DNA of 27,606 nucleotides from Nemertoderma westbladi (taxonomy: Eukaryota > Xenacoelomorpha > Nemertodermatida > Nemertodermatidae): positions 1 to 27,606 of the forward strand of contig JAUCBJ010005401.1 in assembly GCA_032718475.1 (NCBI GenBank). The letters are read 5' to 3'. Of this stretch, positions 17,061 to 27,606 are shown piece after piece (the stretch's first letter is position 1; each line of letters begins with the position of its first letter). The position numbers and the translations under genes are program-made. The notes beneath the pieces are model-generated. The model made no database searches. It was given only the letters and a program-made list of their open reading frames with translations, and was not told where the DNA came from.

Positions 17061-17361
17061 CAGACTAGGTTCCACCGAATAATTTTTTTTTTTACAAAAT
17101 TGCAATTTTCAGAAATAGGAAATTAAAATACAAAAAATGGTCGAAACTATGATGAAAATGAAACATGCTGGTTCCAAAAAATGTGGTACCGAAAAATAAA
17201 AATGGAAAATTTCGGAGTAGTCTTTTTAGCGAAAACCTCACGCCAGCCGCTAGGGGGCGCCAAATTTTTTTTAAACAATTTATTTACTTTAGTTCATTCT
17301 CTTTTCGATGGTATATCGTTTTCTTTGCATTTCAAACAACATTGGAGATATACTGTAAACA

Positions 17362-17387
17362 CCCCCCCCCCCCCCCCCCCCCCCCCC
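17362..17387 (+). repeat. Poly-C run, 26 bases
   Basis: An uninterrupted cytosine homopolymer, giving 26 guanines on the minus strand, able to form a G-quadruplex. Its length in the assembly may be inexact. Confidence 0.9.
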
Positions 17388-17520
17388 TTAATAACACGAG
17401 GTTGTGGCAGCTAGCCCAACACTGTAATGTTATAATGTGCTATGTATATTATTAGACTTAAATAATAATGTTCAGTAGTTATTTTTAATACATTATTTAC
17501 CTGTTTTTTTTATCTTGAAG

Positions 17521-17744
17521 GTGTAAGGAAGGCAACGAATGCAACAGGTACGACGGCACGTGTCTTTGTCCCCCAGGTTTAACCGGTCCAAACTGCGCTG
17601 TTCCGTGTCCGCCTGGGTCTTACGGTCCCGACTGCGAATCAAACTGTCAGTGTCAGAACGCAGCCACATGCGACTCAATAAATGGAAACTGTTTGTGCCC
17701 AAACGGGTTTTATGGTATCAATTGCAATCTAGAATGTGCTATCG
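17521..17744 (+). CDS. EGF-module receptor-like gene, two-module exon
   Basis: A 224-base exon encoding two EGF-like modules: RCKEGNEC to GPDCESNC and QCQNAATC to NCNLEC. The acceptor is TTTATCTTGAAG before 17521, whose first base completes the CG-G arginine codon. The donor is GTTAGT at 17745, after GCT ATC G. This exon therefore enters in phase 2 but leaves in phase 1, unlike the others, so the next exon probably starts a different kind of domain or a differently cut module. Reading on without splicing would meet TAG two codons later. No downstream exon is visible before the satellite at 18777. Confidence 0.88.
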
Positions 17745-18776
17745 GTTAGTCAGATTATGAATGCTACAGTATATGGTACCAATAATTACAAACTAAGTAA
17801 GATGTTATTCAGGTTGGTTGTATCTGTTTATGAATTGAAAGTTGTTTCACATTATGCTGCTTCTAGGGCTTTATCTGTAAATCCCTGCTATCCTGCATGT
17901 GTTTAGTTCGATTGTACGGAGTTAGCTGGCTTAATTTAGAAAAACTATTATTATAATTCTCAATGGCCACAGTCTAATTACAAACGTACTGCACTGTAAC
18001 TGCATTACTGTGACATTAACAATTAGTACCTACTGTAGTAGTACACTACCTTTCAGCCTTTACCTTCCGGTTTACCTAATGTAAGGCTAGATAAGATGGC
18101 CCTAATAAATATGAGCCGATTATGCCTACTACCTGGCCATTCTGCTCTGGCTGTTAATTCCATATTACAGACAGAAGCCTCCTATAATTTTAGACAATGA
18201 TAGTATTGAAAAGTTATATTTTCGGCCCTGTACAAAAATCCTGCGCGGTTCGTTGCATAGCTACCCTGAGGCTGTTAGAAAATCGCGCGAGCGCAGCCCA
18301 TCTCTATCGTTCCCGACGTCGGCCGTGACGGCGTGACGTTCCCGGCTGTGACGGCGGCACCAACGAAGCACATCTCTGCGGCGGTCCTTCCAGGATACGA
18401 GCCCGGCATTCGGCATATCACATATTTTGTTAGCACAAGTCGAAGTCCAAATGCTACGCCGATCATATATAACTTTTAACAAGGACAGGCCTTACCTTAC
18501 AGCTGACAACCCATGCAGATGCAGATCAAAATCATTCAAAACAGTCCGCCGTCAGCCAAGCCAAGTAAATTGTTCAATCGCAGTCCTTTGAGACCTCTGA
18601 CAACGTAGGCTATTCCTGTAATAATGCTAAACTTGCCATTCACCAAATGGAAATTATATATAAATATTGTCGTGAAAATAATGTTCCATTTAAAAATAAA
18701 ACTACATATTGCATTTTAAATAACGTGGAATATATTTCACTATGCTGATTCTTTAATAACGGTGGGTATGGTGTTT
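17745..18776. other. Intron or flank with a GC-rich patch
   Basis: No further EGF exon is visible. About 18240-18440 is GC- and CpG-rich with repeated GTGACGGC and CGTTCCCG elements, unlike the AT-rich surroundings. The open frames there are by-products of the GC content. The last 200 bases are AT-rich up to the satellite. Confidence 0.5.
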
Positions 18777-21700
18777 GGATAGCGGTTAAACTAACTGAGG
18801 AACAAAGTTTAGGACAGCGGTTAAACTAACTGAGGAACAAAGTTTAGGACAGCGGTTAAACTAACTGAGGAACAAGGTTAGGACAGCGGTTAAACTAACT
18901 GAGGAACAAAGTTTAGGACAGCGGTTAAACTAACTGAGGAACAAGGTTAGGACAGCGGTTAAACTAACTGAGGAACAAAGTTTAGGACAGCGGTTAAACT
19001 AACTGAGGAACAAGGTTAGGACAGCGGTTAAACTAACTGAGGAACAAAGTTTAGGACAGCGGTTAAACTAACTGAGGAACAAAGTTTAGGACAGCGGTTA
19101 AACTAACTGAGGAACAAAGTTTAGGACAGCGGTTAAACTAACTGAGGAACAAGGTTAGGACAGCGGTTAAACTAACTGAGGAACAAAGTTTAGGACAGCG
19201 GTTAAACTAACTGAGGAACAAGGTTAGGACAGCGGTTAAACTAACTGAGGAACAAAGTTTAGGACAGCGGTTAAACTAACTGAGGAACAAAAGTTTAGGA
19301 CAGCGGTTAAACTAACTGAGGAACAAAAGTTTAGGACAGCGGTTAAATTAACTGAGGAACAAAGTTTAGGACACCGGTTAAACTAACTGAGGAACAAGGT
19401 TAGGACAGCAGTTACACTAACTGAGTAACAAAGGTTAGGACAGCGGTTACACCAACTGAGGAACAAAGGTTAGGACAGCGGTTACACCAACTGAGGAACA
19501 AAGGCTAGGACAGCGGTTACACCAACTGAGGAACAAAGGTTAGGACAGCAGTTAAAATAACTGAGGAACAAAATTTAGGACATCAGATAAACCAACCGAG
19601 AAACAAAGCTTAGGACAGCGGTTAAACTAACTGAGGAACAAAAGTTTAGGACAGCGGTTAAACTAACTGAGGAACAAAAGTTTAGGACAGCGGTTAAATT
19701 AACTGAGGAACAAAGTTTAGGACACCGGTTAAACTAACTGAGGAACAAGGTTAGGACAGCAGTTACACTAACTGAGTAACAAAGGTTAGGACAGCGGTTA
19801 CACCAACTGAGGAACAAAGGTTAGGACAGCGGTTACACCAACTGAGGAACAAAGGCTAGGACAGCGGTTACACCAACTGAGGAACAAAGGTTAGGACAGC
19901 AGTTAAAATAACTGAGGAACAAAATTTAGGACATCAGATAAACCAACCGAGAAACAAAGGTTAGGACAGCGGTTAAACTAACTGAGGAACAAGGTTAGGA
20001 TAGCGGTTAAACTAACTGGGGAACAAAGGTTAGGGCAGCGGTTAAACTAACTGAGGATCAAGGTTAGGACAGCGGTTAAACTAACTGAGGAACAAAGTTT
20101 AGGACAGCGGTTAAACTAACTGAGGAACAAGGTTAGGACAGCGGTTAAACTAACTGAGGAACAAAGTTTAGGACAGCGGTTAAACTAACTGAGGAACAAA
20201 GTTTAGGACAGCGGTTAAACTAACTGAGGAACAAAGTTTAGGACAGCGGTTAAACTAACTGAGGAACAAGGTTAGGACAGCGGTTAAACTAACTGAGGAA
20301 CAAAGTTTAGGACAGCGGTTAAACTAACTGAGGAACAAGGTTAGGACAGCGGTTAAACTAACTGAGGAACAAAGTTTAGGACAGCGGTTAAACTAACTGA
20401 GGAACAAAAGTTTAGGACAGCGGTTAAACTAACTGAGGAACAAAAGTTTAGGACAGCGGTTAAATTAACTGAGGAACAAAGTTTAGGACACCGGTTAAAC
20501 TAACTGAGGAACAAGGTTAGGACAGCAGTTACACTAACTGAGTAACAAAGGTTAGGACAGCGGTTACACCAACTGAGGAACAAAGGTTAGGACAGCGGTT
20601 ACACCAACTGAGGAACAAAGGCTAGGACAGCGGTTACACCAACTGAGGAACAAAGGTTAGGACAGCAGTTAAAATAACTGAGGAACAAAATTTAGGACAT
20701 CAGATAAACCAACCGAGAAACAAAGGTTAGGACAGCGGTTAAACTAACTGAGGAACAAGGTTAGGATAGCGGTTAAACTAACTGGGGAACAAAGGTTAGG
20801 GCAGCGGTTAAACTAACTGAGGATCAAGGTTAGGACAGCGGTTGAACTAATTGAGAAACAATGGTTAGGGCAGCGGTTGATCCAACCGAGAAACAAAGGT
20901 TAGCACAGCAGTTAAACTAACTGAGGAACAAAGTTTAGAACATCAGTTAAACTAACCGAGGAACAAGGTTAGGACAGCGGTTGAACTAATTGAGAAACAA
21001 TGGTTAGGGCAGCGGTTGATCCAACCGAGAAACAAAGGTTAGCACAGCAGTTACACCAACTGAGAAACAAGGTTAGGGCATCAGTGACACTAACTGAGTA
21101 ACAAAGGTTAGGACAGCGGTTGAACTAATTGATAAACAATGGTTAGGGCAGCGGTTGATCCAACCGAGAAACAAAGGTTAGCACAGCAGTTAAACTAACT
21201 GAGAAACAAGGTTAGGGCAGCAGTGACACTAACTGAGTAACAAAGGTTAGGACAGCGGTTGAACTAATTGAGAAACAATGGTTAGGGCAGCGGTTGATCC
21301 AACCGAGAAACAAAGGTTAGCACAGCAGTTAAACTAACTGAGAAACAAGGTTAGGGCAGCAGTGACACTAACTGAGTAACAAAGGTTAGGACAGCGGTTG
21401 AACTAATTGAGAAACAATGGTTAAGGCAGCGGTTGATCCAACCGAGAAACAAAGGTTAGCACAGCAGTTAAACTAACTGAGAAACAAGGTTAGGGCAGCA
21501 GTGACACTAACTGAGGAACAAAGGTTAGGACAGCGGTTACACCAACTGAGGAACAAAGGTTAGGATAGCGGTTAAACTAACTGGGGAACAAAGGTTAGGG
21601 CAGCGGTTAAACTAACTGAGGATCATAGGTTAGGACAGCGGTTGAACTAATTGAGAAACAATGGTTAGGGCAGCGGTTGATCCAACCGAGAAACAAAGGT

Positions 21701-24700
21701 TAGCACAGCAGTTAAACTAACTGAGAAACAAAGTTTAGGACATCAGTTAAACTAACCGAGGAACAAGGTTAGGATAGCGGTTAAACTAACCGAGAAACAA
21801 AGGTTTGGACAGCGGTTAAACTAACTGAGGAACAAAGGTTAGGATAGCGGTTAAACTAACTGAGGAACAAAGGTTAGGATAGCGGTTAAACTAACTGAGG
21901 ATCATAGGTTAGGACAGCGCGGTTAAACTAACGGAGAAACAAGGTTAGCACATCAGTTAAACTAACTGAGGAACAAAGTTTAGGACATCAGTTAAACTAA
22001 CCGAGGAACAAGGTTAGGACAGCGGTTGAACTAATTGAGAAACAATGGTTAGGGCAGCGGTTGATCCAATCGAGAAACAAAGGTTAGCACAGCAGTTAAA
22101 CTAACTGAGGAACAAAGTTTAGGACATCAGTTAAACTAACTGAGGGACAAAGGTTAGGACAGCAGTTAAGCTAACTGAGAAACAAGGTTAGGACAGCGGT
22201 TAAACTAACCGAGAAACAAGGTTAGGACAACAGTTAAACTAACTGAGGAACAAAGGTTAGGACAGCAGTTTTTTAAAATAACTGAGAAACAAAGGTTAGG
22301 ACAGCGGTTAAACTAACTGAGGAATAAAGGTTAGGACATCAGTTAAACTAACCGAGGAACAAGGTTTGGACAACGGTTGAACTAATTGAGAAACAATGGT
22401 TAGGGCAGCGGTTGATCCAACCGAGAAACAAAGGTTAGCACAGCAGTTAAACTAACTGAGAAACAAGGTTAGGGCAGCAGTGACACTAACTGAGGAACAA
22501 AGGTTAGGACAGCGGTTACACCAACTGAGGAACAAAGGTTAGGATAGCGGTTAAACTAACTGGGGAACAAAGGTTAGGGCAGCGGTTAAACTAACTGAGG
22601 ATCATAGGTTAGGACAGCGGTTGAACTAATTGAGAAACAATGGTTAGGGCAGCGGTTGATCCAACCGAGAAACAAAGGTTAGCACAGCAGTTAAACTAAC
22701 TGAGAAACAAAGTTTAGGACATCAGTTAAACTAACCGAGGAACAAGGTTAGGATAGCGGTTAAACTAACCGAGAAACAAAGGTTTGGACAGCGGTTAAAC
22801 TAACTGAGGAACAAAGGTTAGGATAGCGGTTAAACTAACTGAGGAACAAAGGTTAGGATAGCGGTTAAACTAACTGAGGATCATAGGTTAGGACAGCGCG
22901 GTTAAACTAACGGAGAAACAAGGTTAGCACATCAGTTAAACTAACTGAGGAACAAAGTTTAGGACATCAGTTAAACTAACCGAGGAACAAGGTTAGGACA
23001 GCGGTTGAACTAATTGAGAAACAATGGTTAGGGCAGCGGTTGATCCAATCGAGAAACAAAGGTTAGCACAGCAGTTAAACTAACTGAGGAACAAAGTTTA
23101 GGACATCAGTTAAACTAACTGAGGGACAAAGGTTAGGACAGCAGTTAAGCTAACTGAGAAACAAGGTTAGGACAGCGGTTAAACTAACCGAGAAACAAGG
23201 TTAGGACAACAGTTAAACTAACTGAGGAACAAAGGTTAGGACAGCAGTTTTTTAAAATAACTGAGAAACAAAGGTTAGGACAGCGGTTAAACTAACTGAG
23301 GAATAAAGGTTAGGACATCAGTTAAACTAACCGAGGAACAAGGTTTGGACAACGGTTGAACTAATTGAGAAACAATGGTTAGGGCAGCGGTTGATCCAAC
23401 CGAGAAACAAAGGTTAGCACAGCAGTTAAACTAACTGAGAAACAAGGTTAGGGCATCAGTTAAACTAACCGAGGAACAAGGTTAGGATAGCGGTTAAACT
23501 AACCGAGAAACAAAGGTTAGGACAGCGGTTAAACTAACTGAGGAATAAAGGTTAGGACATCAGTTAAACTAACCGAGGAACAAGGTTTGGACAACGGTTG
23601 AACTAATTGAGAAACAATGGTTAGGGCAGCGGTTGATCCAACCGAGAAACAAAGGTTAGCACAGCAGTTAAACTAACTGAGGAACAAAGTTTAGGACATC
23701 AGTTAAACTAACCGAGGAACAAGGTTAGGATAGCGGTTAAACTAACCGAGAAACAAAGGTTTGGACAGCGGTTAAACTAACTGAGGAACAAGGTTAGGAC
23801 AGCGGTTAAACTAACTGGGGAACAAAGGTTAGGGCAGCGGTTAAACTAACTGAGGATCATAGGTTAGGACAGCGCGGTTAAACTAACGGAGAAACAAGGT
23901 TAGCACATCAGTTAAACTAACTGAGGAACAAAGTTTAGGATATCAGTTAAACTAACCGACGAACAAGGTTAGGACAGCGGTTGAACTAATTGAGAAACAA
24001 TGGTTAGGGCAGCGGTTGATCCAATCGAGAAACAAAGGTTAGCACAGCAGTTAAACTAACTGAGGAACAAAGTTTAGGACATCAGTTAAACTAACTGAGG
24101 GACAAAGGTTAGGACAGCAGTTAAGCTAACTGAGAAACAAGGTTAGGACAGCGGTTAAACTAACCGAGAAACAAGGTTAGGACAACAGTTAAACTAACTG
24201 AGGAACAAAGGTTAGGACAGCGGTTAAACTAACTGAGGAACAAAGTTTAGGACAGCGGATAAACTAACTGAGGAACAAAGGCTAGGACAGCGGTTACACC
24301 AACTGAGGAACAAAGGTTAGGACAGCAGTTAAAATAACTGAGGAACAAAGTTTAGGACATCAGATAAACCAACCGAGAAACAAAGGTTAGGACAGCGGTT
24401 AAACTAACTGAGGAACAAGGTTAGAATAGCGGTTAAACTAACTGGGGAACAAAGGTTAGGGCAGCGGTTAAACTAACTGAGGATCAAGGTTAGGACAGCG
24501 GTTGAACTAATTGAGAAACAATGGTTAGGGCAGCGGTTGATCCAACCGAGAAACAAAGGTTAGCACAGCAGTTAAACTAACTGAGGAACAAGGTTAGGGC
24601 AGCAGTGACACTAACTGAGTAACAAAGGTTAGGACAGCGGTTGAACTAATTGAGAAACAATGGTTAGGGCAGCGGTTGATCCAACCGAGAAACAAAGGTT

Positions 24701-27606
24701 AGCACAGCAGTTAAACTAACTGAGGAACAAAGTTTAGAACATCAGTTAAACTAACCGAGGAACAAGGTTAGGACAGCGGTTGAACTAATTGAGAAACAAT
24801 GGTTAGGGCAGCGGTTGATCCAACCGAGAAACAAAGGTTAGCACAGCAGTTAAACTAACTGAGGAACAAGGTTAGGGCAGCAGTGACACTAACTGAGTAA
24901 CAAAGGTTAGGACAGCGGTTGAACTAATTGAGAAACAATGGTTAGGGCAGCGGTTGATCCAACCGAGAAACAAAGGTTAGCACAGCAGTTACACTAACTG
25001 AGAAACAAGGTTAGGGCATCAGTGACACTAACTGAGTAACAAAGGTTAGGACAGCGGTTGAACTAATTGAGAAAGAATGGTTAGGGCAGCGGTTGATCCA
25101 ACCGAGAAACAAAGGTTAGCACAGCAGTTAAACTAACTGAGAAACAAGGTTAGGGCAGCAGTGACACTAACTGAGTAACAAAGGTTAGGACAGCGGTTGA
25201 ACTAATTGAGAAACAATGGTTAGGGCAGCGGTTGATCCAACCGAGAAACAAATGTTAGCACAGCAGTTAAACTAACTGAGAAACAAGGTTAGGGCAGCAG
25301 TGACACTAACTGAGTAACAAAGGTTAGGACAGCGGTTGAACTAATTGAGAAACAATGGTTAAGGCAGCGGTTGATCCAACCGAGAAACAAAGGTTAGCAC
25401 AGCAGTTAAACTAACTGAGAAACAAGGTTAGGGCAGCAGTGACACTAACTGAGGAACAAAGGTTAGGACAGCGGTTACACCAACTGAGGAACAAAGGTTA
25501 GGATAGCGGTTAAACTAACTGGGGAACAAAGGTTAGGGCAGCGGTTAAACTAACTGAGGATCATAGGTTAGGACAGCGCGGTTAAACCAACCGAGAAACA
25601 AAGGTTAGGACAGCGGTTGAACTAATTGAGAAACAATGGTTAGGGCAGCGGTTGATCCAACCGAGAAACAAAGGTTAGCACAGCAGTTAAACTAACTGAG
25701 GAACAAAGTTTAGGACATCAGTTAAACTAACCGAGGAACAAGGTTAGGATAGCGGTTAAACTAACCGAGAAACAAAGGTTTGGACAGCGGTTAAACTAAC
25801 TGAGGAACAAGGTTAGGATAGCGGTTAAACTAACTGGGGAACAAAGTTTAGGACATCAGTTAAACTAACTGAGGGACAAAGGTTAGGACAGCAGTTAAGC
25901 TAACTGAGAAACAAGGTTAGGACAGCGGTTAAACTAACCGAGAAACAAGGTTAGGACAACAGTTAAACTAACTGAGGAACAAAGGTTAGGAAAGCAGTTT
26001 TTTAAAATAACTGAGAAACAAAGGTTAGGACAGCGGTTAAACTAACTGAGGAATAAAGGTTAGGACATCAGTTAAACTAACCGAGGAACAAGGTTTGGAC
26101 AATGGTTGAACTAATTGAGAAACAATGGTTAGGGCAGCGGTTGATCCAACCGAGAAACAAAGGTTAGCACAGCAGTTAAACTAACTGAGGAACAAAGTTT
26201 AGGACATCAGCTAAACTAACCGAGGAACAAGGTTAGGATAGCGGTTAAACTAACCGAGAAACAAAGGTTTGGACAGCGGTTAAACTAACTGAGGAACAAA
26301 GGTTATGATAGCGGTTAAACTAACTGGGGAACAAAGGTTAGGGCAGCGGTTAAACTAACTGAGGATCATAGGTTAGGACAGCGCGGTAAAACTAACGGAG
26401 AAACAAGGTTAGCACATCAGTTAAACTAACTGAGGAACAAAGTTTAGGATATCAGTTAAACTAACCGACGAACAAGGTTAGGACAGCGGTTGAACTAATT
26501 GAGAAACAATGGTTAGGGCAGCGGTTGATCCAATCGAGAAACAAAGGTTAGCACAGCAGTTAAACTAACTGAGGAACAAAGTTTAGGACATCAGTTAAAC
26601 TAACTGAGGGACAAAGGTTAGGACAGCAGTTAAGCTAACTGAGAAACAAGGTTAGGACAGCGGTTAAACTAACCGAGAAACAAGGTTAGGACAACAGTTA
26701 AACTAACTGAGGAACAAAGGTTAGGACAGCGGTTAAACTAACTGAGGAACAAAGTTTAGGACAGCGGATAAACTAACTGAGGAACAAAGGTTTGGACGCC
26801 GGTTAAACTAACTGAGGAACAAAGGTTAGGACAGCGGTTAAACTAACTGGGGAATAAAGGTTAGGACAGCGGTTAAACTAACTGAGGAATAAAGGTTAGG
26901 ACAGCGGTTAAACTAACTGAGGAACAAGGGTAGGACAACAGTTAAAATAACTGAGGAACAAAGGTTAGGACAGCAGTTTTTTAAACTAACTGAGAAACAA
27001 AGGTTAGGACAGCAGTTTTTTAAACTAACTGAGAAACAAAGGTTAGGACAGCGGTTACACCAACTGAGGAACAAAGGTTAGGACACCGGTTAAACTAACT
27101 GAGGAACAAAGTTTAGAACATCAGTTAAACCAACCGAGAAACAAAGGTTAGCACAGCAGTTAAACTAACTGAGGAACAAAGTTTAGGACATAAGTTAAAC
27201 TAACCGAGAAACAAAGGTTAGGACAGCGGTTAAACTAACTGAGGAACAAGGGTAGGACAACAGTTAAAATAACTGAGGAACAAGGTTAGGACAGCGGTTA
27301 AATTAACTGAGGAACAAGGTTAGGACAGCAGTTAAACGTACTGAGTATACAAAGGTTGGGACACCGGTTAAACTAACTGAGGAACAAGGTTAGGACAGCG
27401 GTTAAACTAACTAAGGATCAAAGGTTAGGACAGCAGTTCAATTAACTGGGGAACAAAGTTTAGGACATCAGTTAAACCAACCGAGAAACAAGGTTAGGAC
27501 AGCGGTTGAACTAATTGAGAAACAATGGTTAGGGCAGCGGTTGATCCAACCGAGAAACAAAGGTTAGCACAGCAGTTACACTAACTGAGAAACAAGGTTA
27601 GGGCAT
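18777..27606 (+). repeat. Tandem satellite, ~35-bp unit, about 250 copies, with higher-order repeats
   Basis: The array runs from 18777 past the window end. The base unit is GGACAGCGGTTAAACTAACT followed by GAGGAACAAAGTTTA (35 bases); variants of 34-36 differ mainly in the AACAA(A)GGTTA/GTTTA segment. Substitution variants recur in fixed order, giving higher-order repeats: a ~351-bp block (19341 and 19692), a 139-bp four-unit block (20875-21431 and 24535-25369), a 979-bp block, and duplications about 3.66-3.94 kb apart. Every unit has stops in all likely frames, so it is not protein-coding. The array is not a CRISPR: repeats are contiguous, with no unique spacers. Confidence 0.97.

Larger units (their letters stand above)
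16410..17520. other. Intron with foldback, poly-C tract and a CTCF-like motif
   Basis: A 1,111-base intron with no coding frame. It holds a perfect 9-bp foldback of CTGTCTGTC/GACAGACAG (17014-17022 and 17032-17040), a CCGCTAGGGGGCGCC motif at 17247-17261, and a run of 26 cytosines at 17362-17387. The remainder is AT-rich. Confidence 0.6.

Noticed and set aside
17165-17455. Open frames containing a proline run
   Set aside because: The prolines are translated poly-C, and the frame has no other protein-like features. It is intron sequence.
17493-17760. Alternative frames over the last EGF exon on both strands
   Set aside because: Only the phase-2 plus-strand frame preserves the cysteine spacing of the EGF modules.
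18261-18482. Minus-strand arginine-rich frames in the GC-rich patch
   Set aside because: They result from high GC content. No motif, and two overlapping frames look equally open.
18777-27606. CRISPR array
   Set aside because: Units abut without unique spacers, vary as a satellite family, and the window is eukaryotic with introns.

Overview
The window is eukaryotic, and most likely from an invertebrate animal. It is AT-rich and contains one host gene broken into short exons with clear GT/AG splice sites. The rest is transposon debris of animal families (BEL/Pao, hAT, APE-type LINE) and a very long tandem satellite. I cannot name the species. There is no prokaryotic operon structure.

Layout. 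(1) 1-7311: a pair of long direct repeats (1-1670 and about 5671-7311, same orientation) encloses about 4 kb. That 4 kb holds an open BEL/Pao integrase (1681-3042) with its own polypurine-like tract and a TG-starting LTR-like sequence from 3061, then AT-rich DNA with an imperfect ~177-bp tandem duplication, then several short open stretches of unknown origin (4694-5606). The repeats look like LTRs: copy B reads TGTTC...GAACA, and both copies carry a CCAAT box and a poly(A) signal. (2) 7312-9397: non-coding DNA with a hAT-type terminus at 7992. (3) 9398-17744: four exons of a plus-strand gene encoding a run of six EGF-like modules, like the extracellular part of MEGF10/Draper/SCARF/Tie-type receptors. 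Its 6.35-kb first visible intron is full of transposons: two hAT-type termini (10081 and 10944), a broken minus-strand hAT transposase (11449-13342) and an internally deleted LINE (13613-15722) flanked by a perfect 10-bp target-site duplication. (4) 17745-18776: intron or flank with a GC-rich patch. (5) 18777 to the window end: about 8.8 kb of a ~35-bp satellite with several levels of higher-order repeat, including a strict 139-bp four-unit period.

The only gene likely to serve the host is the EGF-module gene, and both its ends lie outside the recognisable sequence. No complete autonomous transposon is present. The LINE lost the centre of its protein while keeping frame and was later hit by a nonsense mutation. 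The hAT gene has at least one frameshift and lacks its N-terminal part. The BEL integrase is detached from protease, reverse transcriptase and RNase H. I see no previously undescribed enzymatic system. The most unusual structures are the satellite's nested organisation, the LTR-like pair with one anomalously diverged promoter block, and the in-frame-deleted LINE that appears to have moved as a deleted copy.
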